From NCBI RefSeq assembly GCF_036226605.1, contig NZ_CP109000.1, positions 4,026,501-4,090,500 of the forward strand: a stretch of 64,000 nt of DNA, read 5' to 3'. Numbering within the stretch: position 1 is the first letter of the stretch; each line of letters opens with the position of its first letter. Position numbers and translations under genes: made by a program. Positions 32,178 through 40,803 of the stretch are shown in pieces. Origin of the DNA: Streptomyces sp. NBC_00704. Its GTDB lineage: Bacteria; Actinomycetota; Actinomycetes; Streptomycetales; Streptomycetaceae. Under the pieces are notes generated by a model. The model did no database searches. It was given only the letters and a program-made list of their open reading frames with translations, and was not told where the DNA came from.

Positions 32178-34379
32178 GTGACCACGCCACCCCCTCCCCC
32201 GCTCCCGTCCGAGCCGCACGGTCGTCCAGGTGCCGGAAACGGTCCAGCCGACAGCCCTGGTGGTGTCTCCGGGGACGGTCAGAGAAGTCCTCGGGACATC
32301 GGCCGCGGCGGCAGTGGCAGTGATAGCGACTTTGGGCAGCCTCACCACCCCGGGCGGGCTCAGGGGCAGGGGCTCGGCCAGGAACCGGGGTACGCGGGAG
32401 GGCTGGGCGGCCTGAGGCGCGACCGGACGCCGGACGGTCAGGGACCTGACGCCGGCACTGGCAGGAACCCCGGCACGGCGCAGGGCCGCAGGGACGGCTA
32501 CGAGGGCGGCTACGCGTACGGATACGGCAGCGACGGGGGCGGCAACGGCCTCCACGAGGGCCCGTCCCGTCACGACGGGCGAGATGAGCGCGGCCGTGGT
32601 CCCGGACCCGGAACCGGTTCCCACCCCGTTCCAGGTCCTGGTGCCGGCTTCGACTCCGCCCCGGGCCGGGGACATGGCCTCGGCCTCGGCCTCGACCCGC
32701 AGAGCGGGCACCGGGTGGGGCCCGGCGTCCGTGGACCGGGGCCTGGAGCCACGCAGCGGACCGGATCCGCCGACGAACGTGGCCCCGCCCACCACGGTGA
32801 ACACCAGCTCGGGCCGGGCGAGGTGCAAGCCCGCGGCGAGCGACACCGGCACGGGGACAGGCAGGGTGACGGGCACGAGAGCGACGTCGGTGACCGACCT
32901 GGACGCGGGGGCGGGCACGGTGCGGAGCGCCGACCCGACCACGGCGAAGGGCACGGGCACGAGCACGGGCACGGGCACGGGCACGGGAATCATGGTCACA
33001 GCCACAGCCACGGTCCGGCCGCTCCCGTCTCCCGGCATCTGCGGAAGGTCATCGCGGCCATCCTCATCCCGTTCGGCGTCGCCGTCCTGGCCGGGCTGGT
33101 GGTGCTGTGGCCCGGCGGCGCGCCGGCGCACGAACGCACCGGGGTCGGTTTCGACCGGCAGACCCAGCAGGCCACAGTCACCGAGGTCGTGAGCGTGAGC
33201 TGCGCCTCGGTGAACGCCTCGGGCGCCACTCCGACGGGTGACACGTCGACGGCCGAGGGCTCTTCGGCGCAGCAGCAGGCGAAGGGCACCTGCAAGAAGG
33301 CGACGATCCGGGTGGACACCGGCGACGACAAGGGCCGTACGTTCACCGAGATCGTCCAGCCGGACCAGACCCGGCAGTTGGAGCAGGGCGAGAAGGTCGT
33401 GGTCGCCTACGAGCCCTCCGCGCCGAAGGACCTGCAGTACTCGGTCACCGACGTGAACCGCCGCATGCCGATGTCCGTGCTGGCCGGCATCTTCGCGATC
33501 GCCGTCGTGGTCGTCGGGCGGCTCCGGGGTGTGATGGCTCTGGTCGCGCTGGCCATCAGCTTCCTGGTGCTGAACTTCTTCGTGCTGCCGGCGATCCTTC
33601 AGGGCTCGAACCCGTTGGTCGTGGCGGTGGTGGGATCGAGCGCCATCATGTTGATCGCCCTCTACCTGTGTCACGGGCTGTCGGCCCGCACCTCCGTCGC
33701 GGTACTCGGCACCCTGGTCTCCCTGCTGCTCATCGGCGTTCTCGGTTCTCTGTTCATCGACTGGGCGGCGCTGACCGGCAACACGGACGACAACACGGGC
33801 CTGATCCACGGTCTGTACCCGTCGATCGACATGAGCGGCCTGCTGCTCGCCGGCATCATCATCGGCTCACTCGGCGTCCTCGACGACGTGACGGTCACTC
33901 AGACGTCGGCGGTCTGGGAACTGCACGAGGCCAACCCCTCGATGGGCCGACGAGGGCTCTACCGGGCGGGCATCCGTATCGGTCGTGACCACATCGCTTC
34001 GGTCGTCAACACCCTGGTCCTCGCCTACGCCGGCGCCGCCCTGCCGCTGCTGCTGCTCTTCTCGATCGCGCAGAGCAGCGTGGGCGGCGTCGCCAACAGC
34101 GAGTTGGTGGCGGAGGAGATCGTCCGGACGCTGGTGGGCTCGATCGGCCTCGTGGCCTCCGTGCCGGTCACCACGCTGCTGGCCGCCCTCGTGGTCTCCG
34201 CCGACCGACCGGGGACCGATTCGGTGGCCGCGACAGCGCCGGCAGCGGCTCCGGCGGGTGCGACGGCTTCTACCAGCCCCACTGGTCCGTCTGGTCCGTC
34301 TGGTCCGACGGCTCAGGTGGGAGCGGCGGCCGGCCTCGCCGCCGGCCGGGGCGGCCGCGGCAGGCGCCGCAAGCGCTGA
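32178..34379 (+). CDS. YibE/F-like membrane protein with His-rich N-terminal region
   Basis: A 733-residue protein. The first 280 residues are low-complexity (Gly, Asp, Arg, Pro) and end in a His-Gly run of the type HGHGHGHGNHGHSHSHG, a likely metal-binding segment. The first membrane helix follows (VIAAILIPFGVAVLAGLVVLW), then an extracytoplasmic domain, and about seven further helices form the YibE/F core (ILDDVTVTQ-type segment GVLDDVTVTQTSAVWELHEA). The family's function is uncertain. The GTG at 32178 is the only start that keeps the whole frame; a shorter product starting within the tail cannot be excluded. It is divergent from thiC. Confidence 0.82.
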   Translation: MTTPPPPPLPSEPHGRPGAGNGPADSPGGVSGDGQRSPRDIGRGGSGSDSDFGQPHHPGRAQGQGLGQEPGYAGGLGGLRRDRTPDGQGPDAGTGRNPGTAQGRRDGYEGGYAYGYGSDGGGNGLHEGPSRHDGRDERGRGPGPGTGSHPVPGPGAGFDSAPGRGHGLGLGLDPQSGHRVGPGVRGPGPGATQRTGSADERGPAHHGEHQLGPGEVQARGERHRHGDRQGDGHESDVGDRPGRGGGHGAERRPDHGEGHGHEHGHGHGHGNHGHSHSHGPAAPVSRHLRKVIAAILIPFGVAVLAGLVVLWPGGAPAHERTGVGFDRQTQQATVTEVVSVSCASVNASGATPTGDTSTAEGSSAQQQAKGTCKKATIRVDTGDDKGRTFTEIVQPDQTRQLEQGEKVVVAYEPSAPKDLQYSVTDVNRRMPMSVLAGIFAIAVVVVGRLRGVMALVALAISFLVLNFFVLPAILQGSNPLVVAVVGSSAIMLIALYLCHGLSARTSVAVLGTLVSLLLIGVLGSLFIDWAALTGNTDDNTGLIHGLYPSIDMSGLLLAGIIIGSLGVLDDVTVTQTSAVWELHEANPSMGRRGLYRAGIRIGRDHIASVVNTLVLAYAGAALPLLLLFSIAQSSVGGVANSELVAEEIVRTLVGSIGLVASVPVTTLLAALVVSADRPGTDSVAATAPAAAPAGATASTSPTGPSGPSGPTAQVGAAAGLAAGRGGRGRRRKR

Positions 34380-34605
34380 CCCGCGCTCGTGACGTCCGAC
34401 GTCGGCGCCCGACCTTTGTGCGTGAGGGCGAGCGGGCGCGCGCCCGTCCGCCCCTCCAGCGGACCGGAGGACGGACGGGCCGACATGCCGACGGCCGGAC
34501 GAGTGAACGGGCCGCTGGGTGGAAGGGCGACTGCACTGCTGGAGAAGCGTTCCTGCGCATGCCCGCCTTGTGACGAAGCGTTACGCCACAGCTGGTCGCC
34601 GTCCG
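34380..34605. terminator. Convergent region with GC-rich inverted repeats
   Basis: It lies between the convergent yibE/F-like and ssgA genes. GCGGGCGCGCGCCCGTC-type self-complementary sequence (about 34430-34450) and the CGTCCG/CGGACG pair that follows could terminate both transcripts. Confidence 0.45.
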
Positions 34606-35052
34606 TCAACCCGCGCTCTGCTCCTCCGCGAGGATGCGGTCCAGTGCCTCGTCCAGATGCGCGTCGAAGTCGGCGAGCGCGCCTTCCTGCCCCAGAGGCA
34701 CGAGCTTGTCGGTGCGATCGAGGAACGCCACCAAGGGGGCGGCCGACGAACGGAACACAGCCTGGTCTCCGCAGACCTGAAGCCGGATCAGCACTTCTCC
34801 GAGCACATCCGGATCGACGGGCGAGACGCGGACGTCGCCCTCACCGCACGGCCTGCCCACCCCGTCGATGAGCAGCTCCCGACCGAAGGTCCAGGTCACC
34901 GGGGCATCACCGGGCAAGTGAAAGGTGAGCCGCACCGCATAGGGATCGCACGACTCGTAACCCAGCTCGACCGGGATGCGGAACGAGAGCTCCTCGGAGA
35001 CGAGGAAACTCATCATGACCTCTGCTTGTACTGCCTGCACGGACTCGCGCAT
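34606..35052 (-). CDS. ssgA: Sporulation cell-division activator SsgA
   Basis: A 148-residue SsgA-like protein (SALP), a family restricted to morphologically complex actinobacteria. Segments such as SFLVSEELSFRIPVELGYES, DPYAVRLTFHLPGDAPVTW and FGRELLIDGVGRPCGEGDVR are diagnostic, and the LDEALDRILAEEQSAG ending matches S. coelicolor SsgA. SsgA promotes septation during sporulation and marks sites of peptidoglycan remodelling. The N-terminus has a short duplication-like VQAVQAEV and an alternative ATG at MMSF. Its activator gene ssgR lies 100 bp upstream on the same strand. Confidence 0.93.
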   Translation of the reverse strand: MRESVQAVQAEVMMSFLVSEELSFRIPVELGYESCDPYAVRLTFHLPGDAPVTWTFGRELLIDGVGRPCGEGDVRVSPVDPDVLGEVLIRLQVCGDQAVFRSSAAPLVAFLDRTDKLVPLGQEGALADFDAHLDEALDRILAEEQSAG

Positions 35053-35152
35053 CGCCTAACCCCGTCATTTGCCGTCGATTGGCCGGGAATGAACCTTCTG
35101 ACACTGCAGGCATCTTGCTGAACGTACACAACAGATCACAAGGAGTGAGTTT

Positions 35153-36016
35153 TCAGATACTGATAGAGATCGCGAGAGACCCCAGCAGCCGTCCGACCTC
35201 GCTCTGCAGTTGCCGGGCCGCGGCGTGCAGCCGGTCGGCGTGATGCACGGGGAGTGACATCGCCATCGTCGCCGCCGTGGTGCCCACCGTGATCGGAATG
35301 GCGGCGCATACGGTGCCGAGCGCGTACTCCTGTCGTTCGACGACCGGTTCCATGCGCGGCATCCGCTCCAGGCGCCGCAGCAGCGTGTGGTTGTCACGCA
35401 CCGTGTACGGGGTGATCGACTGAGCCGGATAGCGGCCCAGGTGGTCGCGCCGGGCCTCCTCGTCCAGTTGGGAGAGCAGGCACTGACCGATGGCGTGCGC
35501 GTGTCCCGTCTCGCGGAAGTCGGCCCATTCCTCCACCGCCGGGTTGCCCGGGGTGTCGGAGACGCACATGATCTCGATCTCGCCGTCCCGGTACCGCGCG
35601 TAGTACACGGGGACACCGATCGAATCGCGCCACTGGGCGAGAGTGTCGGCGACGGTGCTGCGACGTTTCTGCGCGGCTCCACTGCTGCCGAGCCGTTCAG
35701 CGGCCTCGCCGAGGAAGAACAGCCCCTTGTCCCGGCGCAGGTAGCCCTCGTGCACGAGGGTGCGCAGGAGATGGTAGGCCGTGGGCAGGGCGAGACCCGT
35801 CTCGCGGGCCAGTTGCTTCGCCGGAGCTCCGAACTCGTGCTCGGCGACGGTTTCCAGCAGCCTCATCGCGCGCTGCACGGAACCGATCAGGGTGGCCGCC
35901 GGGTGCGGTTGCCCGGGGACCGCCGGGTCGGGCGGCCGCTGGAGCGGAGGTGCGAGGGAACGCTGCGGGGTGGGGGGCGCGTACGTGGTGGCGGTTGCGG
36001 TGTCGACCGTGGACAA
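35153..36016 (-). CDS. ssgR: IclR-family activator of ssgA
   Basis: A regulator of about 287 residues. The winged helix-turn-helix near residues 50-110 (GSVQRAMRLLETVAEHEFGA, then GLALPTAYHLLRTLVHEGYL) precedes an IclR effector domain. SsgR is the known activator of ssgA in S. coelicolor. The start is uncertain. The TTG at 36016 has GGGAG eight bases upstream and gives a Pro-rich leader. A GTG at 35878 gives 241 residues but begins inside the HTH-leading helix. The frame is open to 36199, but that part is not coding-like. Confidence 0.87.
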   Translation of the reverse strand: MSTVDTATATTYAPPTPQRSLAPPLQRPPDPAVPGQPHPAATLIGSVQRAMRLLETVAEHEFGAPAKQLARETGLALPTAYHLLRTLVHEGYLRRDKGLFFLGEAAERLGSSGAAQKRRSTVADTLAQWRDSIGVPVYYARYRDGEIEIMCVSDTPGNPAVEEWADFRETGHAHAIGQCLLSQLDEEARRDHLGRYPAQSITPYTVRDNHTLLRRLERMPRMEPVVERQEYALGTVCAAIPITVGTTAATMAMSLPVHHADRLHAAARQLQSEVGRLLGSLAISISI

Positions 36017-36231
36017 GGGGGGCACTCCCGGAGCGCGAGGGGGCGGTCCGTGCGGGGGAACACGGGAGGGGGCGTACTCCGCTCGCGGGGCGTCGTCCCC
36101 GCGTCGAATTCCGGACTTTAACCGTCTGCCACCGCTTGCAGACGGGCTGTGGGAAAACTTCCCCCGGCCGAGGGAACCGGTATTTTCTGTTACCGCCACC
36201 GGCCTTCGGCGCCGCTACCGGCCCCCGCGCC

Positions 36232-36444
36232 TCACCAGTCGCTGCGCGACGAGGAACTCGACATGAACTTCCGCACGACGTAGACCAGTCCGCCGACCAG
36301 CGCCACGAAGACCAGCAGCTTGAAGAGCAGGCCGATCACGAAGCCGACGACGCTGGCTATCAGTCCGCCGAACACGACCAGCGCGATGACCGGCACCGCG
36401 ACCCACTTCACCCACCACGGCAGTCCCGAGAAGATCTCTTGCAT
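36232..36444 (-). CDS. Small two-helix membrane protein (DUF5326-like)
   Basis: A 70-residue protein: MQEIFSGLPWWVKWVAVPVI opens a first hydrophobic helix, and VIGLLFKLLVFVALVGGLVY a second, followed by a short KFMSSSSSRSDW tail. It matches a small membrane protein family conserved in Streptomyces. The ATG at 36444 has AGGGCC-type sequence upstream with AGGACC further out; the longer frame to 36492 is unsupported. Function unknown. Confidence 0.8.
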   Translation of the reverse strand: MQEIFSGLPWWVKWVAVPVIALVVFGGLIASVVGFVIGLLFKLLVFVALVGGLVYVVRKFMSSSSSRSDW

Positions 36445-36623
36445 GGCCCTGGTCCTCATCCTCTTCGATCGACTTCCGGTGCTCTGTGGCACCGGATCAT
36501 TCGATGTCCTGGGTCGATGCTAGGTCCGACGAGGGGCCGGCGGGGGCGTCGCACCCCTTGTCCTCCCCTGATCGAACCCTTAGGGAACCCCGAGGCCGCG
36601 GGTCGGCGGCAAGGCGGAGGAGG

Positions 36624-36941
36624 TCAGCTCTCGGGCGGCGAGAACACCACCAGGACCCGCAGGTCCTCGCTGATGTGATGGAACTTGTGGGCGACGCCGG
36701 CCGGGACGTACACCACGCTCCCGCGGGCCACCTGTGTGGTCTCCAGGCCGACGGTGATCGAGGCACGGCCGCTCACCACGAAGTACACCTCGTCCTGGGC
36801 GTGCGGATTCTGTGGATCATGAGTGCCGGCTTCGAGCGCGTACAGGCCGACCGACATGTTCCGCTCGCGCAGAAACTGCAGGTAGGCGCCGTCGTTGGCG
36901 GCTCGTTCCGCCTCCAGTTCATCCAACCGGAATGCCTTCAT
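36624..36941 (-). CDS. Cupin-domain protein
   Basis: A 105-residue single cupin barrel. Motif 1 appears as AGTHDPQNPHAQDEVYFVVSG, where His and Glu are plausible metal ligands. Motif 2 is GSVVYVPAGVAHKF. Small cupins bind a metal and serve as isomerases, dioxygenases or sensors. No partner gene suggests the substrate. The ATG at 36941 with AAGG upstream is the start. It is divergent from the holin-like gene, with 58 bp between them. Confidence 0.88.
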   Translation of the reverse strand: MKAFRLDELEAERAANDGAYLQFLRERNMSVGLYALEAGTHDPQNPHAQDEVYFVVSGRASITVGLETTQVARGSVVYVPAGVAHKFHHISEDLRVLVVFSPPES

Positions 36942-36999
36942 CGACCTTGTCCGCTCTCGTCCGGTGCTCATTGGCGATCTCTCTGCCACGATCAGACAC

Positions 37000-37377
37000 A
37001 TGAAGAATTTCGTAGTCAAGACGATCGCCAACGCAGGCGCCCTGGCGGTCGCCGTCTGGCTGCTCGACAAGATCACCCTGACCGGTGACAGCACGGGCAA
37101 GAAGATCGGCACCCTCCTTGTCGTCGCCCTCCTCTTCGGCCTGGTGAACTTCCTGGTCAAGCCGATCGTCAAGGTGCTGACCTTCCCGTTGTTCATCCTT
37201 ACGCTCGGTCTGATCACCCTGGTGGTCAACGCCCTGATGCTGCTGCTCACTTCGTGGCTGGCCGACAAATTCGACCTGAGTTTTCACGTGGAGGGCTTCT
37301 GGACCGCCGTTCTCGGCGGCCTGATCATCTCCGTCGTCTCCTGGGCGCTCAACGTCGTGCTGCCCGACGAGGACTGA
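37000..37377 (+). CDS. Four-helix membrane protein (phage holin superfamily IV-like)
   Basis: A 125-residue protein with four hydrophobic helices: about residues 8-22, 35-55 (IGTLLVVALLFGLVNFLVKP), 60-85 and 100-120. It belongs to the small family often named after phage holins but chromosomally conserved in actinobacteria, where it is not tied to lysis. The ATG at 37000 lacks a clear Shine-Dalgarno. It ends six bases before ptpA, so the two genes are probably cotranscribed. Confidence 0.83.
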   Translation: MKNFVVKTIANAGALAVAVWLLDKITLTGDSTGKKIGTLLVVALLFGLVNFLVKPIVKVLTFPLFILTLGLITLVVNALMLLLTSWLADKFDLSFHVEGFWTAVLGGLIISVVSWALNVVLPDED

Positions 37378-37383
37378 CCGGCG

Positions 37384-37875
37384 ATGGCGTACCGCGTCTG
37401 TTTCGTCTGCACGGGCAACATCTGCCGCTCGCCGATCGCCGAGTCGGTCTTCCGCGCGCGGGTGGAGGAGGCCGGGCTCGACGCCCTGGTCGAGGTCGAC
37501 AGCGCCGGCACGGGCGACTGGCACGAGGGCGAGAAGGCCGACCCGCGTGCTCAGTACGTCCTCGAGGGGCACGGCTACGCGCTCGACCACACGGCCCGGC
37601 GTTTCGAGGCGTCCTGGTTCTCCCGCCTCGACGTGATCGTCGCCCTGGACCTCGGGCACCTCAAGGCGCTGCGCAGCCTCGCGCCCTCCGCGCAGGATGC
37701 GGCGAAGGTGCGCCTGCTGCGTTCGTACGACCCTGCGGCGGGCGACGACCTCGACGTCCCCGACCCCTACTACGGGGGCCGTGAGGGCTTCGAGGAATGC
37801 CTTGAGATGGTGGAGGCGGCGAGCACCGGTCTGCTCGCCGCCGTGCGTGAGGACGTGGAAGGACAGGTGGCATGA
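37384..37875 (+). CDS. ptpA: Low-molecular-weight protein tyrosine phosphatase
   Basis: A 163-residue enzyme with the P-loop CTGNICRSP at residues 9-17 (nucleophile Cys9) and the general-acid motif DPYYGG near 125. This matches S. coelicolor PtpA, which influences secondary metabolism. Start at 37384, directly after the holin-like gene, and the stop overlaps the ATG of the following PLP lyase gene (ATGA). This is a tight three-gene operon. Confidence 0.94.
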   Translation: MAYRVCFVCTGNICRSPIAESVFRARVEEAGLDALVEVDSAGTGDWHEGEKADPRAQYVLEGHGYALDHTARRFEASWFSRLDVIVALDLGHLKALRSLAPSAQDAAKVRLLRSYDPAAGDDLDVPDPYYGGREGFEECLEMVEAASTGLLAAVREDVEGQVA

Positions 37876-39029
37876 ACGGTTCCGCTACGAACGAGGGGGT
37901 TCCTCCGGACTCCGGCGACGGCACGCGCGCGGTGCGCGCCGGGCTGCCCGAGCCCGTGAAGTACGAGCCCACCCTCCCCGGTCCGGTGTTCGCGGCGCAC
38001 TTCCACCTGCCGGGAGAGCCCACGGGCCCCTATACCTACGGCCGTGACGAGAACCCGACCTGGACGCATCTGGAGCACGCCATCGGCGAGCTGGAGGCGC
38101 CGGGCCGGGACGGCGTCGAGACGCTCGTCTTCGCCTCCGGCATGGCCGCGATCTCGTCGGTGCTCTTCTCGCAGCTGCGCGCCGGCGACGCGGTCGTGCT
38201 GCCGGGCGACGGCTACCAGGCGCTGCCGCTGGCCCGCGCCCAGCTGGAGGCGTACGGCATCGAGGTGCGCACCGCTCCGACCGGCGCGGACGCCCAGATC
38301 GAGGTGCTCGACGGTGCGAAGCTGCTGTTGATCGAGACCCCCTCGAACCCGGGTCTCGACGTGTGCGACATCCGCAGGCTCGCCGAGGCGGCGCACGCGC
38401 AGGGCGCACTGGTCGCCGTGGACAACACGCTCGCCACCCCTCTCGGGCAACGCCCGCTGGAACTGGGCGCCGACTTCTCGGTGGCCAGCGGCACCAAGCA
38501 GCTCACCGGTCACGGCGACATCCTCCTCGGGTACGTCTGCGGGCGCGCCGGCGAGCCGATGACCGCCGTCCGGCGCTGGCGAAAGATCATCGGAGCGATT
38601 CCGGGGCCGATGGAGGCCTGGCTCGCCCATCGCTCGATCTCCACCCTGCAGATGCGGGTCGACCGGCAGGACACGACCGCTCTGGCCCTGGCCGAGGCAC
38701 TGCGGGCGAGGCCCGAGGTGAGCGGCCTGCGATACCCGGGACTGCCCGACGATCCCTCCCACAAGGTGGCCTCGCAGCAGATGCGGCGCTACGGGTGCGT
38801 GGTCTCCTTCACGCTGGCCACCCGCGCCCGGGCCGAGCGGTTCCTGGACGCGCTGCGGCTCGTCGACGAGGCGACGAGCTTCGGGGGAGTGCGTTCCACC
38901 GCGGAACGGCGCGGGCGCTGGGGCGGGGACGCCGTGCCGGAGGGGTTCATCCGGCTGTCCGTGGGCGCCGAGGACCCCGAGGATCTCGTGGCGGACGTTC
39001 TGCGCGCCCTGGAGGAATCGGGTCGGTGA
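37872..39029 (+). CDS. Cystathionine gamma-lyase-type PLP enzyme
   Basis: A 385-residue Cys/Met-metabolism PLP enzyme. It has YTYGRDENPTWTHLE (substrate/PLP-phosphate loop), SGMAAISSVL and IETPSNPGLDVCDI. The VASGTKQLTGHGDILLGY segment carries the PLP lysine, and the RVSLGGVES-type loop reads SFGGVRSTAERR. The family includes cystathionine gamma-synthase, gamma-lyase and methionine gamma-lyase; sequence alone favours a lyase. It is translationally coupled to ptpA by a 4-bp overlap. Confidence 0.9.
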   Translation: MNGSATNEGVPPDSGDGTRAVRAGLPEPVKYEPTLPGPVFAAHFHLPGEPTGPYTYGRDENPTWTHLEHAIGELEAPGRDGVETLVFASGMAAISSVLFSQLRAGDAVVLPGDGYQALPLARAQLEAYGIEVRTAPTGADAQIEVLDGAKLLLIETPSNPGLDVCDIRRLAEAAHAQGALVAVDNTLATPLGQRPLELGADFSVASGTKQLTGHGDILLGYVCGRAGEPMTAVRRWRKIIGAIPGPMEAWLAHRSISTLQMRVDRQDTTALALAEALRARPEVSGLRYPGLPDDPSHKVASQQMRRYGCVVSFTLATRARAERFLDALRLVDEATSFGGVRSTAERRGRWGGDAVPEGFIRLSVGAEDPEDLVADVLRALEESGR

Positions 39030-39072
39030 CCGGCTGACGAACGCCTCGCCGGTGCCCCTCCTGCGGCGCAGA

Positions 39073-39107
39073 GCGGTCCGAGCCTCCCCCCTCGTGGCTC
39101 GGACCGC
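39073..39107 (+). terminator. Hairpin terminator of the ptpA operon
   Basis: A 12-bp perfect stem, GCGGTCCGAGCC (39073-39084) with GGCTCGGACCGC (39096-39107) and an 11-base loop, 44 bp after the lyase stop. Confidence 0.75.
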
Positions 39108-39257
39108 CCTCGGTTCTGCGCGCGAAGAACCGCGTCCACAAGGCTAGTTGACTCTCTGTCAGTGTCCAATCACCGTAGCGACAGTGGCCTATCGACTTAT
39201 TTATAGTTGGATCCTGTCCGAGAGCCCGGCGAAAGGCGGGAAGGGGGAGGACGCCCG

Positions 39258-40163
39258 ATGGATCTGGCCCTGCTGCGCACCTTCGTGACCGTGCACCGAG
39301 CCGGCTCGTTCACCCGCGCCGCCGCGTTGCTGGGCCTGTCCCAGCCGGCCGTCACCTCCCAGATCCGCACACTGGAGCGGCAGGTGGGCCGCCCCCTGTT
39401 CCTGCGGCAGCCCCGCGGTGTGACGCCGACGAGCATCGGGAACGAACTCGCCCACAAGGCCGCTCCTCACCTCGACGCTCTCGTGGGCATCGCCGAGGCC
39501 GGTCTCGACGATGAGTCCGCCGCACGGACACTGCATCTCGCCGGTCCACCCGAGTTCACCGCCGAGCGGGCTCTCCCGGCCCTGGCCGGACTGTCCGGCG
39601 ACGACGGTCAGGGGTTCGCCCTGCGCGCCTCTTTCGGTACCTCCGAGGAGGTCCTGGAAGGTCTGGCCGCAGGCCACCACGACCTGGCCATCAGCACGGC
39701 CAGGCCCCGCGGGGCGTTGCTCACGGCGAGCCCGTTGTGCGACGAGGAGCACGTGCTGGTCGCCGGTTCTCAGTGGGCCGGACGGATCGACTCGGGCAAG
39801 TTGCGCCGCAAGGACGCGTCCGCGCTGGCGAAACTCCCTGTCATCGAGGTACACGAGTCGCTGCCCCTGGTCACCCGCTACTGGGCGTCCGTCTTCGACG
39901 CCCGCCCCACCGCCTCGGGCACCGTCATCGTGCCCGATCTACGGGCGGTCCTCGCCTGTGCGGTCGCGGGAGCCGGTCTGGCGGTCCTTCCGCGGTATCT
40001 GTGCGCGTCCGCGCTCGCACGCGGGGACGTCGTCGCGGTGTACGAGCCGGTGGTGCCGCCGCTGCGGACTTATGTTCTGGCGGTGCGCACCGGGACGCTC
40101 GCGATGCCGCATGTCGCACGAGCGCACCACATGCTGCTGGGCGCAGCCGCCGCTTGGTGCTGA
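39258..40163 (+). CDS. LysR-family transcriptional regulator
   Basis: A 301-residue regulator. The N-terminal winged HTH reads MDLALLRTFVTVHRAGSFTR, then AAALLGLSQPAVTSQIRTLE and RQVGRPLFLRQPRGV. A two-lobed effector domain follows (DDEEHVLV-type core, LPRYLCASALARGDVV). The ATG at 39258 with GGGGGAGG upstream is a clear start. Upstream DNA is AT-rich (TTATTTATA near 39197), consistent with its promoter. No divergent partner gene: the neighbours face the same way, so its target is not obvious. Confidence 0.93.
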   Translation: MDLALLRTFVTVHRAGSFTRAAALLGLSQPAVTSQIRTLERQVGRPLFLRQPRGVTPTSIGNELAHKAAPHLDALVGIAEAGLDDESAARTLHLAGPPEFTAERALPALAGLSGDDGQGFALRASFGTSEEVLEGLAAGHHDLAISTARPRGALLTASPLCDEEHVLVAGSQWAGRIDSGKLRRKDASALAKLPVIEVHESLPLVTRYWASVFDARPTASGTVIVPDLRAVLACAVAGAGLAVLPRYLCASALARGDVVAVYEPVVPPLRTYVLAVRTGTLAMPHVARAHHMLLGAAAAWC

Positions 40164-40215
40164 GCCCTGGGACGGCGGCGTCACGAGATGGGCCCGACCA
40201 GTGACCTCTCGGGAT

Positions 40216-40229
40216 GTTTCACGTGGAAC
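40216..40229. promoter_or_regulatory. parS-like site (one mismatch)
   Basis: GTTTCACGTGGAAC; its complement is the recurrent GTTCCACGTGAAAC variant. It lies 22 bp upstream of the NUDIX gene. Confidence 0.76.
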
Positions 40230-40250
40230 CAGCGGGGCCACATTTCTCCC

Positions 40251-40733
40251 ATGACCGTACGCCCCGTGGTCAAGCGCACCGCACGAGCTGTTCTTCTCGA
40301 CGGCGACAACCTGATCCTGATCAAGCGCACCAAGCCCGGTGTCGATCCCTACTGGGTGACGCCCGGTGGCGGGGTCGAGCCGGACGACGCGACGGTCGTG
40401 GACGCACTGCATCGCGAGGTGTACGAGGAACTCGGCGCCAAGATCACGGATGTGGTGCCCTGCTTCGTCGACACCGTCGAACACATCGGCGCGGACGCCG
40501 GCACGACAGGCGTGAAAGTGCAGCACTTCTTCGTCTGTCGTCTGGAGTCCATGAACCCGGCGCTGCGGCACGGGCCAGAAGTGGAGGAACCGGCCGGCGA
40601 GTACGAGATCGTGCGGGTGCCGTTCACCCGGGTCGGCATCGCCTCCGTCCACCTCGTCCCGCTGTCCTTGCGGCACTATCTGGACGGCAATATCGAGGGC
40701 GTCCGGGCCATGCACGCCCCCGACCTCGGCTGA
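40251..40733 (+). CDS. NUDIX hydrolase
   Basis: A 160-residue NUDIX enzyme. The NUDIX box begins GGGVEPDDATVVDALHREV and continues YEELGA at about residues 37-61, with the metal-binding REVYEE intact. It hydrolyses nucleoside diphosphate-linked compounds; the exact substrate is unknown. The ATG at 40251 has a weak AGCGGGG upstream, and a parS-like site sits between this start and the LysR gene. It converges on the globin-reductase gene 70 bp downstream. Confidence 0.9.
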   Translation: MTVRPVVKRTARAVLLDGDNLILIKRTKPGVDPYWVTPGGGVEPDDATVVDALHREVYEELGAKITDVVPCFVDTVEHIGADAGTTGVKVQHFFVCRLESMNPALRHGPEVEEPAGEYEIVRVPFTRVGIASVHLVPLSLRHYLDGNIEGVRAMHAPDLG

Positions 40734-40803
40734 GGTCCGGCCGACCGCCGTCCGCTCGCGTCGGAATGACCAGGGTCGGCCCGGGGCGCTGCTTGGACCC
40801 TCG

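Noticed and set aside
32124..33809. 561-codon antisense frame opposite the YibE/F gene
   Set aside because: The translation is Val/Pro/Arg-rich without domains, whereas the sense strand encodes a clear membrane protein family.
36005..36020. DnaA-box-like TTGTCCACG at the ssgR start
   Set aside because: A single box with one mismatch, no neighbours, and it is explained by the TTG start and the following codons.
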